The notes below the pieces were generated by a model. That model did no database searches. It was not told the DNA's origin and saw nothing but the letters and a program-made list of their open reading frames with translations. A stretch of DNA of 64,000 bases from the NCBI GenBank assembly GCA_900767645.1, contig CAAFZY010000005.1, forward strand, positions 32,312 through 96,311, written 5' to 3'. A program made the position numbers and the translations under genes. Position 1 is the first letter of the stretch, and each line of letters opens with the position of its first letter. This document shows positions 44,909 through 54,127 of this stretch, piece after piece. The stretch is from Alphaproteobacteria bacterium (GTDB lineage: Bacteria > Pseudomonadota > Alphaproteobacteria > RF32 > CAG-239).

Positions 44909-45394
44909 TTAACGTTTGCTGAATTGGTAAGAACGACGAGCTTTGGCTCTGCCGTATTTTTTACGTTCAACAACACGGTCATCACGAGTTAAGAAACCGG
45001 CCTGTTTCAAAACAGTGCGCAATTCCGGCTCGTATTCATTCAAAGCTTTTGAAATGCCGTGTTTAATGGCACCGGCCTGACCGGACAATCCGCCGCCTTT
45101 AACAGTGCAAACAACGTCAAATTCATTAACGCGGTTGGTAACTTCAAACGGTTGATTGATAATCATTTTCAAAACCGGACGGGCAAAATACTGATCAAGA
45201 GATTTTTCATTGATGGTAATGTTGCCTTTACCGGGCATAACCCAAACGCGGGCAACGGCGTCTTTTCTTTTGCCGGTGGCATAAGCGCGACCCTGTTTGT
45301 CTTTGTTGGCTTTACGAACAACTTTAGCTTCAGCGGCGGCAGTTGTTGAGGCAGCAGCTTTAATATCCTGCAAAGATTCAATTTTTTTAGCCAT
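44909..45394 (-). CDS. rpsI: 30S ribosomal protein S9
   Basis: 161 residues with an N-terminal Ala/Lys extension of about 33 residues before the conserved core ([20 protein letters not shown]). The family's C-terminal ending [16 protein letters not shown] is present, with the terminal KR that contacts tRNA in the P site. Its ATG overlaps the rplM stop (TAATG-like), the normal rplM-rpsI operon. Confidence 0.97.
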   Translation of the reverse strand: MAKKIESLQDIKAAASTTAAAEAKVVRKANKDKQGRAYATGKRKDAVARVWVMPGKGNITINEKSLDQYFARPVLKMIINQPFEVTNRVNEFDVVCTVKGGGLSGQAGAIKHGISKALNEYEPELRTVLKQAGFLTRDDRVVERKKYGRAKARRSYQFSKR

Positions 45395-45861
45395 TATAAA
45401 GCACTCCTTTTGTTTTTCGGGTTACGGGCGGCAATATCCAAAACTTCAGGATTTTGCGCAGTATGCGGATGTTCGTTGCCGGCATAAACTTTAAGTTTTG
45501 ACATTTGTTGACGTCCCATCGGGTTGCGGGTAATCATGCGTTCAACAGCTTTTTCAATAACGCGTTCCGGAAAACGACCGGCTAAAATTTTAGCAGGGGT
45601 GGTTTCTTTAATACCGCCAATCCAACCGGTGTGTTTGAAATATTTTTTATGGGTAAGTTTTTTGCCGGTTAATTTAACTTTGTCGGCATTAACAACAACA
45701 ACATAGTCGCCGCAGTCAAGGTTAGGAACAAAGCAAGGTTTGTGTTTGCCGCGTAAAATTTTAGCAACTTCAGCTGCCAAACGGCCGAGCACAACACCTT
45801 CAGCATCAACAACATACCATTTTCTCTCAATATCTGAGGGTTTGGTTGCATATGTAGTCAT
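45394..45861 (-). CDS. rplM: 50S ribosomal protein L13
   Basis: 155 residues, normal. Motifs [40 protein letters not shown] and [20 protein letters not shown] are characteristic of L13. First gene of the operon with rpsI; a strong promoter lies 48-75 bases upstream. Confidence 0.97.
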   Translation of the reverse strand: MTTYATKPSDIERKWYVVDAEGVVLGRLAAEVAKILRGKHKPCFVPNLDCGDYVVVVNADKVKLTGKKLTHKKYFKHTGWIGGIKETTPAKILAGRFPERVIEKAVERMITRNPMGRQQMSKLKVYAGNEHPHTAQNPEVLDIAARNPKNKRSAL

Positions 45862-45908
45862 ATTTTTTCTCTTTCTTAAAAAATAGAAGGTTTGTTAAAT
45901 TCGGGTTA

Positions 45909-45936
45909 AATATACATAAATATTTGCAATTGTCAA
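45909..45936 (-). promoter_or_regulatory. Promoter of the rplM-rpsI operon
   Basis: On the minus strand TTGACA (45936-45931), 16-base spacer, TATATT (45914-45909). Near-consensus and correctly placed 48 bases before the rplM start. Confidence 0.8.
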
Positions 45937-46086
45937 CAACAAAAAACACCGCAAATGCAATATGTTAGAACACGGTATTATAATACCGTTATTTATGTTG
46001 TTGTTTTTGCACAATTTAGGGCTTTGCGTTTGTAGCTCTATGCGCGATTCTTGACATATAACTAAAGATATATAACGCAATCGGAC
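45937..46086. other. Intergenic region before the structured RNA
   Basis: Part of the 492-bp gap between rplM and pilin copy 2. It holds the inverted repeat acggtattataataccgt and a TTGACA (46051) followed by ataactaaagatatata. A similar stretch (gactaaagata) precedes pilin copy 1 near 12150. No gene seen. Confidence 0.4.
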
Positions 46087-46115
46087 TTGACTTTTGCATA
46101 GGTTTTACTTATTCT
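46087..46115 (+). promoter_or_regulatory. Promoter of the structured leader or small RNA
   Basis: TTGACT (46087-46092), 17-base spacer, TATTCT (46110-46115). A second TTGACA at 46051 is followed by an AT-rich stretch without good -10 spacing. Confidence 0.55.
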
Positions 46116-46121
46116 GAAAGG

Positions 46122-46304
46122 TAGATAGTCAAATGGACTATTCGGAACTAAACAATTCCATGATAACGCGTCTTGAAACTTGGTGTAGGGACGTTAAATT
46201 TTATATGCCAACCGGTCGTTGACTGGAAGGCGGTAAAATAAGCCTTGCGGTCAATATACCGCGCTATTTCGTTGTCATAGTTGTTTACTTCCAGTCGCTT
46301 TTTT
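46122..46304 (+). ncRNA. Candidate structured RNA or pilin 5' leader
   Basis: From a promoter at 46087-46115 the sequence forms two small hairpins in a row (atagtc/gactat at 46125-46141; ggaa/ttcc at 46144-46159), a further GCGTC/GACG pairing, and a long-range stem gactggaag (46221-46229) with cttccagtc (46288-46296) immediately before gcTTTTTT, a terminator-like end. It has no open reading frame of note. It could be a separate small RNA or an attenuator controlling the pilin gene 50 bases downstream. No known Rfam family was recognised; cyclic-di-GMP riboswitch motifs were looked for and not found. Confidence 0.45.
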
Positions 46305-46353
46305 CATTGAAAACAGCGATTTTTTTGTAACCTTAAGATTATGAAGGATTTTT

Positions 46354-47022
46354 ATGATGATGAAATATAATGAAAACGGCCGTTCAATGGTTGAAATGCT
46401 TGGCGTATTGGCGATTATCGGCGTTTTGTCGGTTGGCGGTATCGCCGGCTATTCAAAGGCTATGAACAAATACAAAATTAACAAAACTACCGATCAGGTT
46501 TCAATGCTTGTTGCTAACATCCGTACTTTGTTCTCTTCACAGGGCAACTATAAAGGTTTGACTAATGCTCAGGCTATTAAATTCGGTGTTGTTCCGAATG
46601 ATATGTATACTCCTAAATCAGGAAATGCAGAGATTACTGAAATTACAAACGCTTTTGGTGGCGCTGTTACTATTGCTGCTTCAGGAGGTCGTGCTAAAGA
46701 TGATAATGAAGCTTTTACTATCGCTTACAGTGGGTTGACATCTGAGGCCTGCATTACCATTGCCACCGGTGACTGGGGTTCAGGTCAGGCTTCCGGTTTG
46801 ATTGGTATTGCTGCGGTTGGTAAGGAAGCAGAAGACGCTACTGATAAGGGTGCTTTGGCCAAACTTGCAGAGATCTATACCACAGCCACTGATGGAACTG
46901 CTAATGTAAGCATACCTGGTGCTACAGATACAGCCAATAGAACTCCGATGACTGTTTCTAAAGCTGTTGGAATATGCAATGGATCTGGCAGCACTAACTC
47001 AGTTGCTTGGAAGTACTACTAA
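46354..47022 (+). CDS. Type IV pilin-like protein (copy 2, subfamily A)
   Basis: 222 residues. AAGGA sits 5 bases before the first of three in-frame ATGs. The leader ends NENG, then RSMVE with Glu at +5 and a hydrophobic helix identical to copy 1. Residues 16-75 are almost identical to the copy at 12232 (NKYKINKTTDQVSMLVANI); the second half is divergent apart from DWGSGQASGLIG and the end WKYY. The downstream region 47023-47216 holds a terminator and then tRNA-Glu. Confidence 0.8.
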   Translation: MMMKYNENGRSMVEMLGVLAIIGVLSVGGIAGYSKAMNKYKINKTTDQVSMLVANIRTLFSSQGNYKGLTNAQAIKFGVVPNDMYTPKSGNAEITEITNAFGGAVTIAASGGRAKDDNEAFTIAYSGLTSEACITIATGDWGSGQASGLIGIAAVGKEAEDATDKGALAKLAEIYTTATDGTANVSIPGATDTANRTPMTVSKAVGICNGSGSTNSVAWKYY

Positions 47023-47119
47023 TTTAAGCGAGTTTATGCAAAAGTGCGGCTATCCCCTACATGCCAATCTTTTGTGTAAAGAAAATATTATGTGCATAAC
47101 ATAATATTTTCCCCTAACG

Positions 47120-47147
47120 GAAACCCGATAAATTATTATCGGGTTTC
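47120..47147 (+). terminator. Terminator after pilin copy 2
   Basis: Stem gaaacccgataa / ttatcgggtttc with a 4-base loop, then a CT- and T-rich tail. Confidence 0.88.
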
Positions 47148-47216
47148 TCTCTTTTTATAAAAATAAAACTTGCATTACGGTGCAAAGTATAATAAACATA
47201 CAAACAAATAAATTTC

Positions 47217-47292
47217 GGTTCCATCGTCTAGTGGTCTAGGACGCGGCCCTCTCAAGGCTGCAACACGGGTTCAAATCCCGTTGGAATCACCA
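47217..47292 (+). tRNA. tRNA-Glu (CTC anticodon)
   Basis: Begins GGTTCCATCGTCTAGTGG, as tRNA-Glu genes do. Acceptor stem GGTTCCA/TGGAATC (one G-U pair), anticodon loop CTCTCAA (CTC), T arm CGGGT-TCAAAT-CCCGT type, discriminator A and an encoded CCA. 76 nt. Confidence 0.94.
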
Positions 47293-47297
47293 ATACC

Positions 47298-47320
47298 AAA
47301 ACCGCCTTTACGGCGGTTTT
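47298..47320 (+). terminator. Terminator of tRNA-Glu
   Basis: Stem aaaaccgcc / ggcggtttt, 5-base loop, six bases after the CCA. Confidence 0.82.
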
Positions 47321-47332
47321 ATGAAGACAATC

Positions 47333-47364
47333 AAACCCCCGCTTTAATTAAAAAGCGGGGGTTT
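47333..47364 (-). terminator. Terminator of hppA
   Basis: Perfect 12-bp stem aaacccccgctt / aagcgggggttt with an 8-base loop, between tRNA-Glu and the convergent hppA stop (47381). Confidence 0.82.
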
Positions 47365-47380
47365 GTGTTAAGAAATTATC

Positions 47381-49816
47381 TTAATCTTTCGCGGTTGGCT
47401 CAATACGCATGGCGTAGAATGAGCGCCATACAAATACCAAACCAAGCAGGAAGAAGAAAATTCCGAGCCCGAATGATACGCATGCCGGAGCTTTGGCCGC
47501 CATTTCAACCGCCAACAATCCGAACAAGGTGGTAAATTTAATAATCGGGTTTAAGGCAACCGATGAGGTGTCTTTGTACGGGTCGCCGACGGTATCGCCT
47601 ACCACGGCGGCATCATGCAACGGAGTGCCTTTTTCCTGTAAGTCTACTTCAACAACCTTTTTGGCGTTATCCCAAGCGCCGCCGGCGTTAGCCATATATA
47701 ATGCTTGGAACAATCCGAAAATGGCAATTGAAATTAAGTAACTTGCAAACAAGTTGGCGTTAAAGCATGCAAACGCAATCGTAAATGAGAAGATTACGAT
47801 AAAGATGTTGAGCATACCTTTTTGCGCATAAATGGTGCAAATGCGAACCACATTTTTAGAATCTTCAATTGATGCGGCGCTTTTGCCGTCAAGATGAATG
47901 TGCTTTTTAATGTAGTTTACTGCTTTGTATGCACCGGCCGAAACAGCCTGCATTGAAGCGCCGGAAAACCAATAAATTACGGCTCCGCCTAAAATTAAAC
48001 CAAATAAAACATTCGGGTCTAAAAGGTTTAATGAAAGGTTCAACAGCAAGATGATTGAGAAAATCATGGTGGTTGCGCCGATTACCGCCGTGCCGATTAA
48101 TACCGGTTTGGCAGTCGCCTTAAAGGTGTTGCCGGCAGAATCGTTTTCTTCCAACAAGTGTTTGCCGACTTCAAAGTTAGGTTCAAAACCGTAATCGGAT
48201 TTGATTTCTTTTTTGATGCCTTTAATTTGCTCAATTTGTGAAAGTTCGAACACGGATTGAGCGTTATCGGTAACAGGTCCGTATGAGTCAACGGCGATAG
48301 TAACCGGTCCCATGCCGAGCATACCGAAAGCCACCAAGCCAAACGCAAACACGGTCGGGTAAACCATGTAGGGGTCAAGTCCGGTACGAGCGGTTAAAAA
48401 GGCGATTACCATCAGGCCGACCATAACAATACCTTGCCAAAAGCCTGAGAAGTTGCCTGAAACAATACCAGAGATAATGTTTAAGGAGGCGCCGGCCTCG
48501 CGGCTTGCGTTTACAACTTCTTGAACGTGTTTAGACTTTGAAGAGGTGAAAATTTTGGTAAATTCCGGAATTAAGGCGGCGGCTAAAGTTCCGCAGCTGA
48601 TAATAACCGAAAGTTTCCACCACAAATCAGGACCGAATACGGCGCGGTCAATCATAACATATGATACTCCGAAGGTTACCATAATGGAAATAATTGAGGT
48701 GAGCCATACAAGGCTGGTGAGCGGAGTTTCAAAGTTAAAGCTGTCTTTTTTGCCGAACAGAGCTTTGGAAATGGCGTTGTTCAGCGAGTATGATAAAATT
48801 GAGGTCAAAATCATCAATACGCGCATGGTGAAAATCCATGTAATTAAGCGAGCCTGAATGTCAATGCCGTTTGCCATCGGAGTTAATGATCCGTCAGAGG
48901 CATACATCATGCCGGCTCCCAAAACGATAAAGCTGATTAAGGCCACGCCGGTTACGCCATAGGTTTCAAAACCATCGGCGGTAGGACCGACCGAATCGCC
49001 GGCATTGTCGCCGGTACAGTCGGCAATAACTCCGGGGTTGCGGGCGTCGTCTTCATCAATTTTGAAAATAATTTTCATCAGGTCAGCGCCGATGTCGGCG
49101 ATTTTGGTGAAAATACCGCCGCAAATACGCAGGGCGGAAGCGCCTAAAGATTCACCGATGGCGAATCCGATAAAGCAAGCGCCGGCATTGTCACGCGGAA
49201 CAAACAGCAAGATGAAAATCATCATGATGAGTTCAACGCAAATCAGCAACACGCCGATAGACATACCCGAATGCAACGGTAAGTTCATAACCGGAAAAGC
49301 CTTGCCTTTTAATGAGGCAAACGAGGTGCGGGCATTGGCATAAGTGTTGATGCGCATGCCGAACCACGCAACCGAGAATGAACCCATAATACCCAAAACC
49401 GACCATAATAAAATGTTTAACACTTTCATTAACGGAACGGCGTTAAGATAAAAGAAGTAATAAAAAATGCAAACGGCAATAAAGCACTCAAGCACCAACA
49501 AAAGCTTGGCTTGCTGCTTCATGTATGTTTTGCAGGTGGTGTAAATTGTTTCAGCAACATTAAGCATAGCCTGATGCGCCGGAAGGTTTTTGATTCTGAT
49601 AAATTCATACAGACCAAAAAGCATTCCTAAAATGCAAACACCCATGCCGGCAAGCAAAATATCCGAGCCGGTGACGGTTGTTCCGAAAATGTTAAACGCC
49701 ACATTCAAAGACGGAATGTGTAAGTCAATTTCAGAGGCATGTGCATTGTTAAGAATAAAGAACATTGAAAATAAAGCCGCAGATGCTGCTTTAAATAACT
49801 GGTTTATTTTTAGCAT
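47381..49816 (-). CDS. hppA: Membrane-bound ion-translocating pyrophosphatase
   Basis: 811 residues with about 16 membrane segments. Active-site signatures: DDARNPGVIADCTGDNAGDS followed by VGPTADGFETYGVTG, and the C-terminal GGAWDNAKK with VGDTVGDPYKDTSS. It couples hydrolysis of pyrophosphate to ion pumping across the inner membrane. In GNTFKATAKP the Lys occupies the position that distinguishes potassium-independent enzymes. The GPTADGFETYGVTG variant recalls Bacteroidetes-type enzymes more than classical alphaproteobacterial H+-PPases; ion specificity is not certain. A hairpin lies just upstream of its ribosome site. Confidence 0.92.
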   Translation of the reverse strand: MLKINQLFKAASAALFSMFFILNNAHASEIDLHIPSLNVAFNIFGTTVTGSDILLAGMGVCILGMLFGLYEFIRIKNLPAHQAMLNVAETIYTTCKTYMKQQAKLLLVLECFIAVCIFYYFFYLNAVPLMKVLNILLWSVLGIMGSFSVAWFGMRINTYANARTSFASLKGKAFPVMNLPLHSGMSIGVLLICVELIMMIFILLFVPRDNAGACFIGFAIGESLGASALRICGGIFTKIADIGADLMKIIFKIDEDDARNPGVIADCTGDNAGDSVGPTADGFETYGVTGVALISFIVLGAGMMYASDGSLTPMANGIDIQARLITWIFTMRVLMILTSILSYSLNNAISKALFGKKDSFNFETPLTSLVWLTSIISIMVTFGVSYVMIDRAVFGPDLWWKLSVIISCGTLAAALIPEFTKIFTSSKSKHVQEVVNASREAGASLNIISGIVSGNFSGFWQGIVMVGLMVIAFLTARTGLDPYMVYPTVFAFGLVAFGMLGMGPVTIAVDSYGPVTDNAQSVFELSQIEQIKGIKKEIKSDYGFEPNFEVGKHLLEENDSAGNTFKATAKPVLIGTAVIGATTMIFSIILLLNLSLNLLDPNVLFGLILGGAVIYWFSGASMQAVSAGAYKAVNYIKKHIHLDGKSAASIEDSKNVVRICTIYAQKGMLNIFIVIFSFTIAFACFNANLFASYLISIAIFGLFQALYMANAGGAWDNAKKVVEVDLQEKGTPLHDAAVVGDTVGDPYKDTSSVALNPIIKFTTLFGLLAVEMAAKAPACVSFGLGIFFFLLGLVFVWRSFYAMRIEPTAKD

Positions 49817-49840
49817 AATACAATCCTTATAAAGTTTATT

Positions 49841-49871
49841 ATACCCATACCAAGAATTAGGGTATGGGTAT
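49841..49871. promoter_or_regulatory. Strong hairpin upstream of hppA
   Basis: Perfect 11-bp inverted repeat atacccatacc / ggtatgggtat, 9-base loop, 25 bases before the hppA ATG and 83 bases after the ankyrin gene. It has no T-run, so it is more likely an operator or leader structure than a terminator. Confidence 0.45.
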
Positions 49872-49953
49872 TTATGGTGCTATTGTATGCCTTCTTTTCT
49901 AAAGAATCTATTAAATTTTACGGATATTAACCGCAACATTGTGAATATATTTT

Positions 49954-50724
49954 TTATAGCGGTTTTTCAACATCTAAGCGCTCAATTTCAAGATAGGTTT
50001 TGCCGCTGTTGTCTTTAATGTCGGCATCGGCACCTGATTTTAACAACAGCACGCTAATGTCGTCGTTGTTGCCTGCGGCGGCATAAAACAATGCGGTTTT
50101 ACCGTTTTTATCTTGAGCGTTTACGTTGGCGCCTTTTTCAATCAGCATTTTGGCAATTTCATAGTTCCAAGCGTTGGTTGCGGCGTTCATTAAAGGTGTT
50201 CCGAGCGCTCCTTCCTGATTAATGTCAGCGCCTTTTTCAATCAGCATTTGCGCCATTTTGAACATGCGTTCCATTTCATGAAAAAGTTTTTCCTGCACTT
50301 TTTCTTGCACTTCAGGGTCATTTAAATCAAGCCCCATGGCTTGCATCATAATAATCTGCAGTTGCAACTCGTTAGCTTTAGATGTCGGAATATTAATCGG
50401 TAAAATGCCTGATTTGGTCGGAGTATTGACATCGGCTCCCAACTCAATGGCTTTAATAGCTGTTTCAAGATTGCGGTTGCGGGTCAACAAATAAAATAAA
50501 GGAGTGTTGCCGTTAGAATCTTGAGCGTTAAAGTCAAAATTTTGTTTTTTTAATTCTTCCAATGAGGCAACGGTAGCGTTTTTCAGTTGCGCTTCAATGT
50601 CGCTTTCGGTCGGCTTAAGCATAACCTCTTTTTGCGGTTCGGGGGCAGGCGCGGCAGCCGGTTCGGCGGCAAAAGCAGGCGTTGTTAAGGCAAATAAACA
50701 AACGGCAATTATTAATCGATACAT
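49954..50724 (-). CDS. Secreted ankyrin-repeat protein
   Basis: 256 residues. Signal peptide MYRLIIAVCLFALTTPAFAA, an Ala/Pro-rich linker, then ankyrin repeats: NFNAQDSNGNTPLFYLLTRN-like at about 66, ELGADVNTPTKSGILPINIP, EKGADINQEGALGTPLMNAA, EKGANVNAQDKNGKTALFYA and KSGADADIKDNSGKTYLEI. Probably periplasmic and protein-binding. An ankyrin-like stretch also occurs in the autotransporter at 17.7 kb. Confidence 0.85.
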   Translation of the reverse strand: MYRLIIAVCLFALTTPAFAAEPAAAPAPEPQKEVMLKPTESDIEAQLKNATVASLEELKKQNFDFNAQDSNGNTPLFYLLTRNRNLETAIKAIELGADVNTPTKSGILPINIPTSKANELQLQIIMMQAMGLDLNDPEVQEKVQEKLFHEMERMFKMAQMLIEKGADINQEGALGTPLMNAATNAWNYEIAKMLIEKGANVNAQDKNGKTALFYAAAGNNDDISVLLLKSGADADIKDNSGKTYLEIERLDVEKPL

Positions 50725-50835
50725 AATTTGTAATCCTTACTGGTTGACGTATACTTTTACAATAATAATTTTTGCAAACTTTGCAAGGAATAAAATAAAA
50801 CATCTGTTGTCGGTTAATTTTTTATGTCGCGCTTC

Positions 50836-50864
50836 TTGACAAGCTTGTTTGCAAACACTAACTA
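50836..50864 (+). promoter_or_regulatory. groESL promoter with overlapping inverted repeat
   Basis: TTGACA (50836-50841), 17-base spacer, TAACTA (50859-50864). The inverted repeat cactaa / ttagtg (50856-50861, 50870-50875) overlaps the -10 and start region. The CIRCE element of HrcA is not present. The -35 side CTTGAC also fits the alphaproteobacterial heat-shock sigma consensus. Confidence 0.55.
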
Positions 50865-50899
50865 AAGCATTAGTGAAAAACTTATATGAGGATTGTACA

Positions 50900-51187
50900 A
50901 TGAAAATTAAACCTTTACATGACAGAGTTTTGGTTCGCCGCGTTGACGAAGTTACCAAAACACATGGCGGAATCATTATTCCGGATACGGCAAAAGAAAA
51001 ACCGTCGGAAGGCGTGGTTGAAGCTGTCGGCACCGGGCGCGTTACGCCTGACGGTAAAATTGTTCCGATGTCGGTTAAAGAAGGCGACCGCGTATTGTTT
51101 GGCAAATATGCCGGTACGGAAGTTAAAGTTGACGGCGAAAGCCGCTTGATGATTCGTGAAGAAGATATTTTGGCAATTGTAGAATAA
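50900..51187 (+). CDS. groES: Co-chaperonin GroES
   Basis: 95 residues from ATG 50900, with GAGGA upstream; the open frame extends further but this is the conserved start ([20 protein letters not shown]). The mobile loop ([19 protein letters not shown]) is intact. Caps the GroEL ring. In operon with groEL, 17 bases apart. Confidence 0.97.
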   Translation: MKIKPLHDRVLVRRVDEVTKTHGGIIIPDTAKEKPSEGVVEAVGTGRVTPDGKIVPMSVKEGDRVLFGKYAGTEVKVDGESRLMIREEDILAIVE

Positions 51188-51198
51188 GAAAGGATTAA

Positions 51199-52854
<1,656 letters not shown>

Positions 52855-52876
52855 TCTGATTTCCGCTGAAAAATGT

Positions 52877-52908
52877 AAACAGCCGGTGATATTGCCGGCT
52901 GTTTTTTT
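52877..52908. terminator. Bidirectional terminator between groEL and pilin copy 3
   Basis: Stem aaacagccgg / ccggctgttt with a short AT loop and a long T-run on the plus strand. It abuts the stop codon of the convergent pilin gene. Confidence 0.88.
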
Positions 52909-52909
52909 A

Positions 52910-53536
52910 TTATAAATCCCATTTAATTTTTAAATGAGGAGTTTTTTTGCCGATATGCATGGTGCAAATGTCATAAATGTTATTAAGAGTTAAATCTTTT
53001 AAGCATTGTCCTCCTTTGGCGCATTTTTGGTCGCCATACATAACCGCAATATTGTAATCATCTGTGTTCCAACCGTTCAGGCTTTCAAGTTGGGTGATGT
53101 TACCGGAGTTTTCTTTGGCGGTTATCAGTATGTTGCGGCATATCTCTAAATTTTGGGTGCTTTTAGTTTCAAGTTGAGGCTCCATAAATAAAATGACACG
53201 CTTTGCACCATCTTCATATAGCTCATAAGCGATATAATAGGCATTTTTAAAAATGTCATAAATGAACCCGTCATAACTGACAGCCATTTCTTTGGGAATT
53301 TCGCCCATTTTAATAAAGATGCCGGTTAAGTTTGCGCCCTGTTTTAAATTAGCAAAATTATGCGCGTTGCTTGCAACCGCATTAATTACAGTGTTTAATT
53401 GTTCCGCTTGTTTGTTAAGCTTGTATTTGAACATTGCCTTAGAGTATCCGGCAATCGCCCCGACGGATAAAACCCCGATAATCGCAAGAACGCCGAGCAT
53501 CTCGACCATAGACCGCCCATTTTCTGATTTCATCAT
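52910..53536 (-). CDS. Type IV pilin-like protein (copy 3, subfamily B)
   Basis: 208 residues from the first of two in-frame ATGs (53536), 10 bases after GAGGAG. The leader MMKSENG precedes RSMVE and the same hydrophobic helix as the other copies (with GAIAGY instead of GGIAGY). After about residue 35 it is unlike copies 1 and 2 but shares with copy 4 the KYKLN start, an EICRNILITAKENSGNI block and a C-terminal Cys-bounded loop (GDQKCAKGGQCLKDLTLNNI). Its 5' region is also nearly identical to that of copy 4. Confidence 0.78.
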   Translation of the reverse strand: MMKSENGRSMVEMLGVLAIIGVLSVGAIAGYSKAMFKYKLNKQAEQLNTVINAVASNAHNFANLKQGANLTGIFIKMGEIPKEMAVSYDGFIYDIFKNAYYIAYELYEDGAKRVILFMEPQLETKSTQNLEICRNILITAKENSGNITQLESLNGWNTDDYNIAVMYGDQKCAKGGQCLKDLTLNNIYDICTMHIGKKTPHLKIKWDL

Positions 53537-53610
53537 TAAAAATCTCCTCAAAAAGTTACTTTTAAAATAATATTATCTCGCGTTTTTTTTTTGCAATATT
53601 TACGAGTCCG
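53537..53610 (-). promoter_or_regulatory. Shared 5' region of subfamily B pilins (copy 3)
   Basis: On the minus strand GACTCGTAAATATTGC is followed by ten A residues, CGCGAG and an AT-rich stretch, then TTTTTGAGGAGATTTTTAAT at the ribosome site. TTGCAA and TATTAT 18 bases apart form a possible promoter. The same sequence precedes copy 4 (63926-64000). Confidence 0.6.
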
Positions 53611-53634
53611 TGCTGTGTATAAGTTGTATGTTAT

Positions 53635-53837
53635 CGGCGGGATTATTCCGCTGCGCTCCATTCACTGCGCTCATCGGCTATTGCCGACCGGCGTTCTTCC
53701 GCCCGCCTTTCGCTTGTAGTCGGTCTGGCTCATAAGCTCTGCCCTATGGGCAATCGCTAACTCGCTGCGGTCACTTGTTTTGTAAGCTCGCTGCGGTTGC
53801 TGTCGCTTTCCTGGCTCACCGTAAATGTCTATCCGCA
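53635..53837. mobile_element. Mini-element (blocks A and B) beside tRNA-Arg
   Basis: Bases 53635-53644 (cggcgggatt) repeat 53883-53892, the T-arm side of the tRNA-Arg 3' end. Between them are block A (53645-53723) and block B (53705-53817), the latter overlapping A at their junction. The sequence is the longest copy in the window. Junction with the tRNA tail is at the same T-loop base (gatt) as the tRNA-Ser element. A 76-codon frame on the minus strand is a shadow of the tRNA and repeat, not a gene. Confidence 0.58.
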
Positions 53838-53876
53838 CCATTAAAAAAAGCACCGTAATGGTGCTTTTTTTAATGG
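53838..53876 (-). terminator. Terminator of tRNA-Arg, overlapping its CCA
   Basis: Perfect 17-bp stem (ccattaaaaaaagcacc / ggtgctttttttaatgg), 5-base loop. The outer 3 bp of the stem are the CCA end of the tRNA, as also seen in the extended tRNA-Ser hairpin. Confidence 0.85.
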
Positions 53877-53950
53877 CGCGCCCGGCGGGATTCGAACTCA
53901 CAACCTTCTGATCCGTAGTCAGATGCTCTATCCAATTGAGCTACGGGCGC
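53874..53950 (-). tRNA. tRNA-Arg (ACG anticodon)
   Basis: Minus strand begins GCGCCCGTAGCTCAATTGG and ends in GGGCGC plus discriminator G and CCA. Acceptor GCGCCCG/CGGGCGC, anticodon loop CTACGGA (ACG), T arm GTGAG-TTCGAAT-CCCGC type. 77 nt with CCA. Confidence 0.95.
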
Positions 53951-54127
53951 ATCGCAATTTACTGTGTTAATAAAACAAAACTTTTCGTTTTGCAAGCATT
54001 TTTTTACATAATTTTTATTTTTTTGTTAAAATTCTTGCTAAAACTTTAATTTCACGCTTGTATTTTAATAAAATTGACTCTAAAACTTAATTAATCGGTC
54101 AACTAATTTGTAAAAAGGCTTTATATT

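Noticed and set aside
46122..46304. Known RNAs (6S, tmRNA, SRP, RNase P, c-di-GMP riboswitch) for the structured region
   Set aside because: None of the core motifs of these families was found by eye, so it is left as an unnamed candidate.
50836..50875. CIRCE (HrcA) site at groESL
   Set aside because: The TTAGCACTC-N9-GAGTGCTAA motif is absent; only a short cactaa/ttagtg repeat is present.
53671..53901. 76-codon minus frame over tRNA-Arg and repeat
   Set aside because: Same reason: the tRNA and repeat blocks read as protein, with no ribosome site.
54074..54106. Sequence resembling a CRISPR repeat (ttaattaatcggtcaacta)
   Set aside because: About 17 of 21 bases match the repeat, but it is AT-rich, isolated and lies in a normal upstream region; a chance match is likely.
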